Assembly (NCBI GenBank): GCA_046715235.1
Contig: JBKJZO010000092.1
Coordinates: 1 to 25,520 of the forward strand
Reading direction: 5' to 3'
Length of the DNA: 25,520 nt
From: JBKJZO01 sp046715235
Lineage (GTDB): Bacteria > Actinomycetota > Actinomycetes > BP-191
How positions within the stretch are numbered: the stretch's first letter is position 1; each line of letters begins with the position of its first letter. The translations under genes and the position numbers were made by a program. This document shows positions 6,943 to 14,469 of this stretch, one piece after another. A model generated the notes under the pieces. That model was not told the DNA's origin. It worked only from the letters and a program-made list of their open reading frames with translations, and made no database searches.

Positions 6943-8217
6943 ATGGCGTACGCCGCCCCCGGTACGGTCTTCGTCGTGTCCACGCCTGAGACGCTCGAGC
7001 CGGCTGACGACGTCGTCGTCGAACCGCCAAGTCTGCCGACCCTCGAGCTGTCCGCGCCCGTACCCTTGCCGCTCGAGAGTTCGAGCGAGCTGACCCCGCT
7101 GATCGACGCGATCCTGGCCGTCGAGGGGCCCGTCGCGATCGACGCCGAACGTGCCTCCGGCTACCGCTACGGCCAGCGCGCCTATCTCGTCCAGCTGCGT
7201 CGTGACGGCGCAGGCACGTGGCTGATCGACCCGATCGGCATCCCCGATATGACACCCCTCAATGCCGCCATCTGCGACCACGAGTGGGTGCTGCACGCCG
7301 CCGGCCAGGACCTACCGTGCCTGGCCGAGGTCGGGCTGCGCCCGTCGCGGCTGTTCGACACCGAGCTCGGGGCCAGGCTCGCCGGCTACGAGCGGGTCGG
7401 CCTCGCAGCGATGGTCGAAATGGTGCTCGGCTACAACCTCGAGAAGGGGCACTCGTCGGCCGACTGGTCGCAGCGGCCACTCCCCCAGGAGATGCTCCGG
7501 TACGCCGCACTCGACGTCGAAGTGCTCGTCGCCCTTCGCGACCACCTCGAAGGAGTGCTGCGCGAGCAGGGCAAGTGGGAGTGGGCACAGGAGGAGTTCG
7601 CCGCGATCGTCGCCGCTCCGCCGGCACCTCCCCGCACCGACCCGTGGCGTCGTACCTCCGGAATCCACCGGCTGAGGACACGCCGGCAATTGGCCAACCT
7701 GCGTTCCCTCTGGCAGCTGCGCGACGAGACCGCGCAGCGCAGGGACATCGCTCCCGGGCGCGTCCTGCCCGATGCCGCGCTGATCGAAGCCGCTCTGCGC
7801 TCCCCCACCAGCGTCGACGTTCTGCTGACCCTGCCCGTCTTCTCCGGTCGCGCCAACCGGCGCCGCGGCACGGTCTGGTTCGCCGCGTTGCAGGAGGCGG
7901 CGGCGCTGCCCGATGACCAGCTGCCCTCGCCCGCCGGGCCTGGCGACCTTCCGCCGCCGACGCACCGATGGTCCGAACGCGACCCGGTGGCCGCGCACCG
8001 GCTCGCCGCAGCCAGAGCCGCGGTGCTCGAGATCGCAGCCGAGCTCGATCTGCCGGTCGAGAACCTCGTCGAGCCCTCCGTCGTACGCCGGCTCGCGTGG
8101 TCACCACCCGAACCCGGCGACGCCGACGCCGTCAGAGCGTTCATGTCGGCCGCAGGTTCACGGCGTTGGCAGATCGAGCTGACCGCGGCCGCGCTGGCCG
8201 AAGCTTTGGCCACTTGA
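6943..8217 (+). CDS. RNase D-like 3'-5' exonuclease with HRDC domain
   Basis: A DEDD-superfamily exoribonuclease of about 424 residues, the usual length in actinomycetes. The exonuclease core shows motif I AIDAERASG (Asp67, Glu69), motif II HAAGQDLPCL (Asp123), and motif III YAALDVEVL with Tyr187 and Asp191, making it DEDDy type. An HRDC-like helical domain follows (about 230-310, RSLWQLRDETAQRRD), and a Pro-rich linker leads to a C-terminal helical region. The role is trimming of tRNA and other stable RNA 3' ends. ATG 6943 is the longest start. GTG 6976 (protein starting MSTPETLEP) is attractive because TACGGT at 6962-6967 would be a -10 box giving a leaderless mRNA. The product overlaps a downstream acetyltransferase gene by 4 nt. 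Confidence 0.88.
   Translation: MAYAAPGTVFVVSTPETLEPADDVVVEPPSLPTLELSAPVPLPLESSSELTPLIDAILAVEGPVAIDAERASGYRYGQRAYLVQLRRDGAGTWLIDPIGIPDMTPLNAAICDHEWVLHAAGQDLPCLAEVGLRPSRLFDTELGARLAGYERVGLAAMVEMVLGYNLEKGHSSADWSQRPLPQEMLRYAALDVEVLVALRDHLEGVLREQGKWEWAQEEFAAIVAAPPAPPRTDPWRRTSGIHRLRTRRQLANLRSLWQLRDETAQRRDIAPGRVLPDAALIEAALRSPTSVDVLLTLPVFSGRANRRRGTVWFAALQEAAALPDDQLPSPAGPGDLPPPTHRWSERDPVAAHRLAAARAAVLEIAAELDLPVENLVEPSVVRRLAWSPPEPGDADAVRAFMSAAGSRRWQIELTAAALAEALAT
6962..6967 (+). promoter_or_regulatory. candidate -10 box for a leaderless RNase D transcript
   Basis: TACGGT lies 8 nt before GTG 6976. If used, transcription would begin at or next to that GTG, making 6976 the true start. No clear -35 box is seen. 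Confidence 0.35.
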
Positions 8218-8687
8218 CCGACGCCACCATCCGCACCGAGCGACTCGAGCTCGTGCCGCTCCACCCCGAAGCCGCGCGTCGCCTCGCGAACGGCGACCTG
8301 TCCGGCTTAGTCGCCGGCGCGGGCTGGCCGCACGCCGACACCTTCGACGCTCTTGCGTACGCCGTGCCCGATGCCTCGATGAACTCGTGGCTGATCGTGC
8401 TCGACGGGGCCGTGATCGGCGACCTGGGATGGAAGGGGGGGCCGGGACCCGACGGCACCGCCGAGATCGGCTACGGGCTCGCCGCTCCGTACCGGCAACG
8501 CGGCTACGGCACCGAAGCGGTCGCGGCGTTCGTCGAGTGGGCGTCGCGTCAGCCCAGCGTACGGCGACTCGTTGCGCAGACGCGCGCCGACAACCTGCCG
8601 TCGCGCCGGGTGCTCGAACACGCGGGTTTCACGGTCACGTCAAGCGCGGGTGGCGACGTCTACTGGGCGCGCGACTGCGCGTCCTGA
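8214..8687 (+). CDS. GNAT family N-acetyltransferase
   Basis: About 157 residues, resembling RimJ/RimL-type acetyltransferases that move an acetyl group from acetyl-CoA to protein N-termini or small amines. The N-terminal strand TIRTERLELVPL is typical. The acetyl-CoA loop is seen as YRQRGYGTEAVAAFVEWA, followed by VAQTRADNLPSRRVLEHAGF, the standard motif A/B pair with the Asn-x-x-Ser interaction. The start is uncertain: TTG 8214 gives a 4-nt TTGA overlap with the RNase D stop and keeps the N-terminal strand, but its ribosome binding site is weak. Its 3' end overlaps the convergent rmlA gene by 28 nt. The acceptor substrate is unknown. Confidence 0.85.
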   Translation: MTDATIRTERLELVPLHPEAARRLANGDLSGLVAGAGWPHADTFDALAYAVPDASMNSWLIVLDGAVIGDLGWKGGPGPDGTAEIGYGLAAPYRQRGYGTEAVAAFVEWASRQPSVRRLVAQTRADNLPSRRVLEHAGFTVTSSAGGDVYWARDCAS

Positions 8688-9547
8688 CGCAGGACGTCGA
8701 GCAGGTAGGCGCCGTAGCTGTTCTTGCTCATCGGCTCGGCCAGCGCCTCTAGCTGCGCGGCGTCGATCCAGCCGAGACGCCAGGCGATTTCCTCAGGCGC
8801 AGCGACCTTGAGGCCCTGCCGCTTCTCGATCGTCTCGATGAAGGACGCCGCTTCGTGCAACGACTCGTGCGTGCCCGTGTCGAGCCAGGCCATGCCGCGG
8901 CCGAGCTTTTCCATGCGCAGCGTGCCACCCTCGAGGTAGGCGATGTTGACGTCGGTGATCTCGTACTCGCCTCGCGCCGACGGCTTGAGGTCGGTGGCGA
9001 TCTGCACCACGTCGTTGTCGTAGAAGTACAGCCCGGTTACGGCGTAATTGGACTTTGGCTGCGCGGGCTTCTCCTCCAGCGACACGACACGTCCATCGCG
9101 ATCGATCTCAGCGACGCCGTACCGCTCCGGATCCTTTACGTGGTAGCCGAAAACGGTCGCCCCACTGCCGCGCTGCGCCGCCTCCTGCAGCGTCGCGCTC
9201 AGGCCCTGGCCGTAGAAGATGTTGTCGCCGAGCACCAGGGCGACGGAGTCGGCGCCGACGAAATCGGCACCGATCACGAACGCCTGCGCGAGCCCGTCAG
9301 GACTGGGCTGCACGGCGTACGACAGCGACAGACCCCACTGCGAGCCGTCGCCGAGAAGCTGCTCGAAACGCGGCAGATCCTGCGGCGTCGAGATGAGCAG
9401 GATGTCGCGGATGCCGGCCAGCATCAGCGTCGTCAGCGGGTAGTAGATGAGCGGCTTGTCGTAGACCGGCAACAGCTGCTTGCTGACGACGCGGGTGATC
9501 GGGTAGAGCCGAGTCCCTGAACCGCCGGCGAGGACGATGCCTTTCAT
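8660..9547 (-). CDS. rmlA: glucose-1-phosphate thymidylyltransferase
   Basis: Cytoplasmic nucleotidyltransferase that makes dTDP-glucose from dTTP and glucose-1-phosphate, the first step of dTDP-rhamnose and related sugars. The 295-residue length and motifs match RmlA/RfbA: MKGIVLAGGSGTRLYP at the N-terminus, SKQLLPVYDKPLIYYPL, VLGDNIFYG, EEKP, and GMAWLDTGTHESL. The start at ATG 9547 follows from the conserved MKGIVLAGG; a longer frame exists upstream but would overlap the M23 gene. It begins 17 nt after the M23 peptidase stop with no obvious Shine-Dalgarno, so it is probably read with that gene. No rmlB, rmlC or rmlD lies nearby, so the rest of the pathway must be encoded elsewhere. Confidence 0.93.
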   Translation of the reverse strand: MKGIVLAGGSGTRLYPITRVVSKQLLPVYDKPLIYYPLTTLMLAGIRDILLISTPQDLPRFEQLLGDGSQWGLSLSYAVQPSPDGLAQAFVIGADFVGADSVALVLGDNIFYGQGLSATLQEAAQRGSGATVFGYHVKDPERYGVAEIDRDGRVVSLEEKPAQPKSNYAVTGLYFYDNDVVQIATDLKPSARGEYEITDVNIAYLEGGTLRMEKLGRGMAWLDTGTHESLHEAASFIETIEKRQGLKVAAPEEIAWRLGWIDAAQLEALAEPMSKNSYGAYLLDVLRQDAQSRAQ

Positions 9548-9564
9548 CGGTGCAACGTCACGCG

Positions 9565-10689
9565 TCAGCCACACGTCCGGCGCAGGAACCGGTAGGGGTT
9601 GACCGGCCGACCGCCGCCGGCCCAGAGCTCGAAGTGGATGTGCGACGCGCCGCCCGCCGCGTTGCCGGTGTTGCCGACCCGGCCGATCTGCTCGCCGGCC
9701 TGCACGCGCTCACCGGCGTGTACGTCGATCGACGCTTCATGCGCGTAGTAGTAAGTGTCGCCGTTGTCGCCGCGCAGCAAGACGGACAGGCCGCCGAGGC
9801 CGCCGGACTTGACGCCGGAAATGACGCCGCTGGTGACCGCGTAGACGGGCGAACCGTGCGGCGCGAAAACGTCTGTGCCCTTGTGCCGGCGGCCACCGGA
9901 GCGTCGGTCGCCCCACGTGTCACGGAAGGCGTTGGCCGGTCCCGCGGCGCAGGCAAGACCGCCACTGGTGACAGCGCCGCTGTCGTCGCCGTTGCCTCCC
10001 GGATCTTCGCTGTCACTGTCGTCGACGGGATCGGGCGACCGCCCATCGCGCGAAGCGCGTTGAGCGAGCCGCACTCGCTCGGCGGCGAGACGCACCCGCC
10101 GCAGCCGTGCTGCTTCCTCGGCCCGCAGTTTGGCGGTCGCCGCCTCTCGCGTGCTCACGACCCGGAACAGGCGGTCGAGCTGTGACACGTCAGCGGCCAG
10201 GTCACGTTTGACCTTCGCCAGCCTCTTGCTCCTGGTGGTCACTTCCACAGTCGCCACCCGCAGCTGCCGGTCCAGGGCGCTTGCTTGCGCAATGACCGAC
10301 CGGGCGCGTCGGCTCGCGCGGTCGAGCACCTGCGCCTTCGCGAGGGTCGAATCGACGTCGGAGCCTGTCATCAGCACGAGCACGGGATCGCCGCCGCTGT
10401 TGGACATGTAGGCGCCACGCGCGTACGCCGACAGCTGTCTCTGCACGACGCGCCGCCGCCGCGAGACGTCCGCTATCTGACGCTGGATCGCGGCAAGGTC
10501 GTCGGAGATGCTGGCTTCCTGCTTCTCAGCCTCGTGCACCCGGTCGGCAGTCTCCTCGAGCTGCTTGTGGATTTCTGCCGCGGTCGGATCGGCGTGCGCG
10601 GGCAGAGCGTGCAACGGCACGCAGACGGCAGCCGCCAGGCCTACGGCGAGCAGCCGGACACGACCGGTGCGTGCCGCAAGACGTGGCAA
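9565..10689 (-). CDS. secreted M23 (LytM/NlpD-like) peptidase with coiled-coil region
   Basis: A 374-residue exported protein that probably cuts, or helps others cut, peptidoglycan cross-bridges. The signal peptide ends near AHA33. Residues about 36-210 are a long charged helical coiled coil, as in EnvC/NlpD/RipA-like wall-hydrolase regulators. An acidic Gly/Asp/Ser linker (about 215-240) leads to the M23 domain with His269 and Asp273 (RHKGTD), His317, and HIHFEL (His350, His352), so the zinc ligands look intact and enzymatic activity is likely. Cys247 and Cys373 may form a disulfide. TTG 10689 is chosen because GGAGAG lies about 5 nt upstream. A TAGCAT box (10751-10746) is a candidate -10 for this gene. 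Confidence 0.9.
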   Translation of the reverse strand: MPRLAARTGRVRLLAVGLAAAVCVPLHALPAHADPTAAEIHKQLEETADRVHEAEKQEASISDDLAAIQRQIADVSRRRRVVQRQLSAYARGAYMSNSGGDPVLVLMTGSDVDSTLAKAQVLDRASRRARSVIAQASALDRQLRVATVEVTTRSKRLAKVKRDLAADVSQLDRLFRVVSTREAATAKLRAEEAARLRRVRLAAERVRLAQRASRDGRSPDPVDDSDSEDPGGNGDDSGAVTSGGLACAAGPANAFRDTWGDRRSGGRRHKGTDVFAPHGSPVYAVTSGVISGVKSGGLGGLSVLLRGDNGDTYYYAHEASIDVHAGERVQAGEQIGRVGNTGNAAGGASHIHFELWAGGGRPVNPYRFLRRTCG

Positions 10690-10849
10690 GAAGCTCTCCA
10701 GGGAGGCGCGCAGAAAGACGCGAAAGTCACGAGGGCGTTCCGGACATGCTACGGGATCGCGCCCGCAGGTCTAGACCCGAACCGCCAGAATGACTAGAAC
10801 GCGATTCGGTTCGCCGACTAGCATGGCGCGCCTGCGCGAAAGGGCCATC
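10690..10849. promoter_or_regulatory. divergent promoter region of M23 peptidase and FadB-like genes
   Basis: Both directions show the same candidate -10 hexamer TAGCAT: at 10751-10746 on the minus strand and 10819-10824 on the plus strand. A 10-bp palindrome GGTCTAGACC (10768-10777) lies between them and could be an operator. The -35 boxes are not clear. Confidence 0.4.
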
Positions 10850-12232
10850 GTGACCGAACCCACCCCCGAAATCGTCACCCACGCATCTCTGCGAATCGTC
10901 GAGTTGCCCGCCGGAGCGTTCGGTTTGATCACCCTCGACAACGGCCTCGAGCAGCGCAAGCCCAATACTTTTGGAGAGCAGGGCCTGCGCTCGATCGGGC
11001 AGTTGATCGACGCCGCGTCGGCCCATCCCGGCGTCGTGGGGTTGGGCATCACCGGCAAGGAGGGCAGCTTCGCAGCGGGCGCCGACCTGACGGCGATGGT
11101 CCGAATTCAGTCGTACGACGACGCCCTCGCGGTCGGCGTACAGGGACACAGCGTGTTCCGCCGACTCGCCGAGTCCGGCGTACCGACGTTCGCGTTCATC
11201 AACGCCGCGGCGGTCGGCGGCGGGCTCGAGATCGCGTTGCACGCGCACCACCGAACGGTCTCGTCGGCGGCGCCGGCGATCGCGCTGCCCGAGTGCTACC
11301 TCGGCCTGGTGCCCGGTTGGGGCGGCACGCAGTTGCTGCCTCGATTGATCGGCATCGAGCAGGCGCTCCAGGTGATCATCGAGAACCCGCTGAGCGGCAA
11401 CCGCATGCTGACCGGATCGCAGGCCGCGTCCTTGGGCATCGCCGATGTGCTTTTCGAGCCCGCCGATTTCCTCGAGGAGTCGTTGCAGTGGGCCAGCGAG
11501 ATCATCGCGGGGACGCGCGAAGTGACGCGCCGGCCGCTCGACCAGAAGCCGCTGTGGCAGGGCTCCGTCGCCGCGGCGCGGAGCCGGCTCGACGACCGGC
11601 TGCACGGTGCCGTACCGGCGCCGTACCGGGCGCTGCAGCTCATCGAGCTCGCGGCCACAGCGGACCTCGACACGGGATTCGCGGCGGAGGACCACGCGCT
11701 GGCCGAGCTGATGATGACCGACGAGATGCGCGCCAGCCTCTACGCCTTCCGGCTCATGCGCACGCGGTCGAGCGTGGCCGTCGAGGACGCGCCGGCGTCC
11801 GTCCTCGACCGGCTGCTGTGCCGGTTCGTCGGTGAGATCACGCGCGCGGTCGACCAGGGCACGCCGGTCGAGCTCGCCGAAACGGCGTTGTGGCCGCTCG
11901 GCCTGCCCATGTCACTTCGCGAGCTGATCGATCTCACCGGCCCAGCCGGGGCGCTACACGGCGTCCCCGACGACACGACGGCGCCCGGGCCGGCCGCGTT
12001 GACCGCCGAGGAGGTACGCCGGCGCGCGCTCACCGCCCTGTGCGAGGAGGCTTTCCTGATCCTCGACGAGAACGCGGTCGCCGATCCGCGGGAGATCGAC
12101 CTGTGTCTGCTCACCGGCGCCGGCTTCCCCCTCCATCTGGGCGGCATCACGCCGTACCTGGACCGGGAGGGCGTCAGCGCGTCTGTCGCGGGGCGGCGCT
12201 TCCTGCCACCGGGCATCGCTTCCCGCGCATGA
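10850..12232 (+). CDS. FadB-like enoyl-CoA hydratase lacking the NAD-binding dehydrogenase domain
   Basis: A 460-residue relative of the multifunctional fatty-acid oxidation alpha subunit, which normally has about 700 residues. Residues about 10-200 are a crotonase domain with both catalytic glutamates, Glu127 (GGGLE) and Glu148 (LPE), and an oxyanion-forming AAGADL, so hydratase activity looks possible. The FadB linker helices continue to about residue 303 (LYAFRLMRT). At that point the whole Rossmann NAD-binding domain (GxGxxG, about 180 residues) is missing. The sequence passes directly into the C-terminal dehydrogenase-fold helices (VEDAPASVLDRLLCRFVGEI, GLPMS). A second C-terminal half follows (EEAFLILDENAVADPREIDL, GFPLHLGGI). 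GTG 10850 has GAAAGGG 5 nt upstream; ATG 10790 and ATG 10823 are alternatives. No thiolase gene is adjacent. Confidence 0.85.
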   Translation: MTEPTPEIVTHASLRIVELPAGAFGLITLDNGLEQRKPNTFGEQGLRSIGQLIDAASAHPGVVGLGITGKEGSFAAGADLTAMVRIQSYDDALAVGVQGHSVFRRLAESGVPTFAFINAAAVGGGLEIALHAHHRTVSSAAPAIALPECYLGLVPGWGGTQLLPRLIGIEQALQVIIENPLSGNRMLTGSQAASLGIADVLFEPADFLEESLQWASEIIAGTREVTRRPLDQKPLWQGSVAAARSRLDDRLHGAVPAPYRALQLIELAATADLDTGFAAEDHALAELMMTDEMRASLYAFRLMRTRSSVAVEDAPASVLDRLLCRFVGEITRAVDQGTPVELAETALWPLGLPMSLRELIDLTGPAGALHGVPDDTTAPGPAALTAEEVRRRALTALCEEAFLILDENAVADPREIDLCLLTGAGFPLHLGGITPYLDREGVSASVAGRRFLPPGIASRA

Positions 12233-12262
12233 CGGCCGCCGTCGGCGAGCGCAACAACAGGC

Positions 12263-12294
12263 GGGTGGGCCGGATCGGGCCGGGTCGGGCGGGG
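12263..12294 (+). other. G-quadruplex-forming motif in the 12233-12514 intergenic region
   Basis: Six runs of three or more G (12263, 12267, 12277, 12282, 12287, 12291) with loops of 1-7 nt, starting 30 nt after the FadB-like stop and on the RNA-like strand. The rest of the 282-nt gap holds a CGGAG/CTCCG hairpin near 12340-12352 and a 7-bp inverted repeat GTCCGAC/GTCGGAC (12384-12390 with 12403-12409). It also holds the promoter of the next gene. No T-run follows any of these. Confidence 0.55.
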
Positions 12295-12501
12295 CCAACG
12301 GAGCTTTCTCGCGGATGCCTGACGCAGACACGCCGTAGCCGCGGAGTGTCTCCGTCACCGACGCAGGCTGGGTGGGCGCACAGGTCCGACTGGCGGCCGG
12401 ACGTCGGACGGTGGCCGTTGCAGAGTGCGACCAAAGCTGCACGGGTCGTCATTCACTCGAATGCCACAACTGGTTCGGCTGAGTTCGAGCGGCTGCTTGG
12501 G

Positions 12502-12507
12502 TACTTT
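12502..12507 (+). promoter_or_regulatory. candidate -10 box, leaderless transcript of the 283-aa gene
   Basis: TACTTT lies 7 nt before ATG 12515, and no Shine-Dalgarno is present. This is the expected layout of an actinobacterial leaderless gene. Confidence 0.5.
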
Positions 12508-12514
12508 CCGTGAC

Positions 12515-13366
12515 ATGGGCGGGGAATGGAGCGAGACCGCGCTGCGGCGTTGCGTGCTCGCCGTCAGCGTGCTGAACGACGTCGACATCGTTCCTGAGGA
12601 TGCCGGCATCACGCTGGACGGTGCGCCCCCCATCACGGTTGGCTGGGATGAGGTTCGCTTCGCCATCGGCGATACCGATCCCGAGACTCGAGCGGGCAGC
12701 GAACTGCTCGCCCGATGGCTGCGGCAGCGCCGCTGGGTGGCCGACCGACCGCATGCGGAGCTGCGCGAACTCGCGCGGCCGATCGGTTTCGCGGTCGGGG
12801 ACGAATGTCATCCCGGAAGCGAGTGGGTCCGTGAGGCCGTCCTCGGCAACGCGCTCGACCTCGGCATCGGCCTGCTGGGGCTCGACCCCGAGCGACCGGA
12901 CGCCGTCACGGTCGTCCCGCCGGCCCTGCTCGACGCCGCGGGCGCGCACCCCGCGCTCTGGTGGCACGACGCTCGCCGCTACCTCGATCGCATGGGGGAG
13001 CTCGCCGTACAGCGCTGGCGCACTCGCCCTGAGGACGTCGTCCGTCCGATGGGCGACTGCGACGTCGTGACTCTGCTCGGATCGGCGGCCTTCAGGACCG
13101 CCCTGGTCGAGGAAGCGAGCGGGATGCGCCAGGTCGTCGTACCGATGCGCACCCGTGGCTGGCTCGACCTGTCGCGCATCGATCCGGCGTTCGCGATCGC
13201 AGCCGCGGCGGCGTCCGACCTGGCCGATCGCGGGTTCCCGCGGAGCCTGCTGGTCACGCGGGAAGAAGTCGTCATGGTCCGCCCCGGGGGCCGGCCGCAC
13301 GAGATCGTGCTGCGCGATCCCGCGACGCCGCAGCAGCAACATATGCGCCCGGTCCTATACCGCTAG
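12515..13366 (+). CDS. uncharacterised cytoplasmic protein, 283 aa
   Basis: I do not recognise this family. The frame shows strong G/C third-position bias and no signal peptide or membrane helix, and it reads as a globular alpha/beta protein. Visible landmarks are a charged N-terminus (MGGEWSETALRRCVLAVSVL), a region rich in Trp and Arg (ARWLRQRRWVADRPHAELREL), WWHDARRYLDRMGELAVQRW in the middle, and a C-terminal part in which TRGWLDLSRIDPAFA precedes alternating strands (SLLVTREEVVMVRPGG). ATG 12515 is supported by the upstream TACTTT box. The esterase gene follows 54 nt downstream on the same strand, so the two may be co-transcribed. No function is proposed. Confidence 0.75.
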   Translation: MGGEWSETALRRCVLAVSVLNDVDIVPEDAGITLDGAPPITVGWDEVRFAIGDTDPETRAGSELLARWLRQRRWVADRPHAELRELARPIGFAVGDECHPGSEWVREAVLGNALDLGIGLLGLDPERPDAVTVVPPALLDAAGAHPALWWHDARRYLDRMGELAVQRWRTRPEDVVRPMGDCDVVTLLGSAAFRTALVEEASGMRQVVVPMRTRGWLDLSRIDPAFAIAAAAASDLADRGFPRSLLVTREEVVMVRPGGRPHEIVLRDPATPQQQHMRPVLYR

Positions 13367-13420
13367 CGAGCCAACGCCCTGGGACGGCACAATCACGCTC
13401 CCCTGGGACGAGGAGTCGGC

Positions 13421-14374
13421 GTGCCGCTCGACCCGCTGCTGCGTGCGATGTTCGACGCGGATGCCGACGCGCCACCGTTGCGGTCCCTCGGTGCTACGCA
13501 GGCTCGGGCCAACTCCCGCGCGTACTCGCTCTCGCGGCCGGTCGCGCACTATGGCCCGGAGGACGGCCTGGACGTTCGCACGGAGTCGATCCGCGGGCCT
13601 GCTGGGCAGATCGCACTGCGCATCTACGCACCGAGGGCCGAAGGAGTCCGGCCGGTCGTGGTGTTCTTCCACGGCGGCGGATGGGTGGTCGGCGACCTGG
13701 ATACGCACGACTGGCATGCCCGCGCGATCGCGTTCGGCGCGGACGCGATTGTCGTGAGTGTCGACTACCGGCTCGCGCCCGAGCATCCCTATCCCGCTCC
13801 GCTCATGGACGCCGCCGCCGCGACCTGGTGGGCGCAGGAGAACGCCGCGGAACTCGGCGGCAGCGGCGCCACCGCGGTCGCCGGCGACAGTGCAGGCGCG
13901 GGCCTGGCCGCTGCCGTGACGCTCCTGCAGCGCGAGACGGCGCGGCCCCCGCTCGCCGCCCAACTGCTGATGTATCCGGCGGTCGACCTCACCCTGGCGC
14001 AGCCGTCCGTCGAGGAGAACGCGACGGGCTACGGCCTGACCGCCGACAACATGCGCTGGTACGCCGAGCAGTACGTCGCCGACGCCGACGCGCGACGCGA
14101 CCCGCTCGCCTCTCCCCTGCTCGCCGACGATGTCTCGCACACACCGCCGGCCGTCGTCGTCACCGCCTGGTTCGACGTACTGCGGGACGAGGGCGACCGG
14201 TACGCCGACCGGTTGCGGGTCGCCGGCGTACCGGTGCAGCACCGCAGCTATCCGACCCTGGCGCACAGCTTCCTGGCAGCCGCCGCGACGGTGCCCGCGG
14301 CGCGCGCGGCGACGGAGGAAACGCTCGCGCTGTTTCGCGCCGTGCTGCACCCCGACCGCCTTCTGTCGAGTTGA
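13421..14374 (+). CDS. alpha/beta hydrolase, hormone-sensitive lipase (HSL/Lip) family esterase
   Basis: A 317-residue carboxylesterase without a signal peptide, probably cytoplasmic. The HSL-family oxyanion motif HGGGW is at residues 84-88. The nucleophile Ser157 lies in GDSAGA, the catalytic Asp252 in AWFDVLRDEG, and His282 in LAHSF, so the triad is complete. VDYRLAPEHPYPAP is the typical family block. GTG 13421 has GAGGAG five nt upstream. The family hydrolyses short to medium acyl esters; a lipid-turnover role fits the nearby FadB-like gene but is not shown. The stop codon lies in the left arm of a long inverted repeat shared with the convergent dxs gene. Confidence 0.92.
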   Translation: MPLDPLLRAMFDADADAPPLRSLGATQARANSRAYSLSRPVAHYGPEDGLDVRTESIRGPAGQIALRIYAPRAEGVRPVVVFFHGGGWVVGDLDTHDWHARAIAFGADAIVVSVDYRLAPEHPYPAPLMDAAAATWWAQENAAELGGSGATAVAGDSAGAGLAAAVTLLQRETARPPLAAQLLMYPAVDLTLAQPSVEENATGYGLTADNMRWYAEQYVADADARRDPLASPLLADDVSHTPPAVVVTAWFDVLRDEGDRYADRLRVAGVPVQHRSYPTLAHSFLAAAATVPAARAATEETLALFRAVLHPDRLLSS

Positions 14375-14442
14375 TCAAGCTGTCGAAATCCCCAGGCGCG
14401 AGCGAGCGTGCAAGGGCCCTCGGACTTCGACAACATGATCAT
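14371..14442. repeat. long imperfect inverted repeat between convergent esterase and dxs genes
   Basis: Arms 14371-14391 and 14422-14442 pair at 17 of 21 positions, with a 30-nt G/C-rich loop containing the palindrome AGGGCCCT. Core matches are TGATCA and TGTCGAA/TTCGACA. It can serve both converging transcripts as a factor-assisted terminator. It could also be a dispersed REP-like element. No T-runs flank it. Confidence 0.65.
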
Positions 14443-14469
14443 CCCCGGCCGGGAAGACCGCGAGAACGG

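Noticed and set aside
7259..8107. 282-residue Arg/Ala-rich minus-strand frame opposite RNase D
   Set aside because: Composition typical of antisense high-GC frames; the plus strand carries all DEDD motifs.
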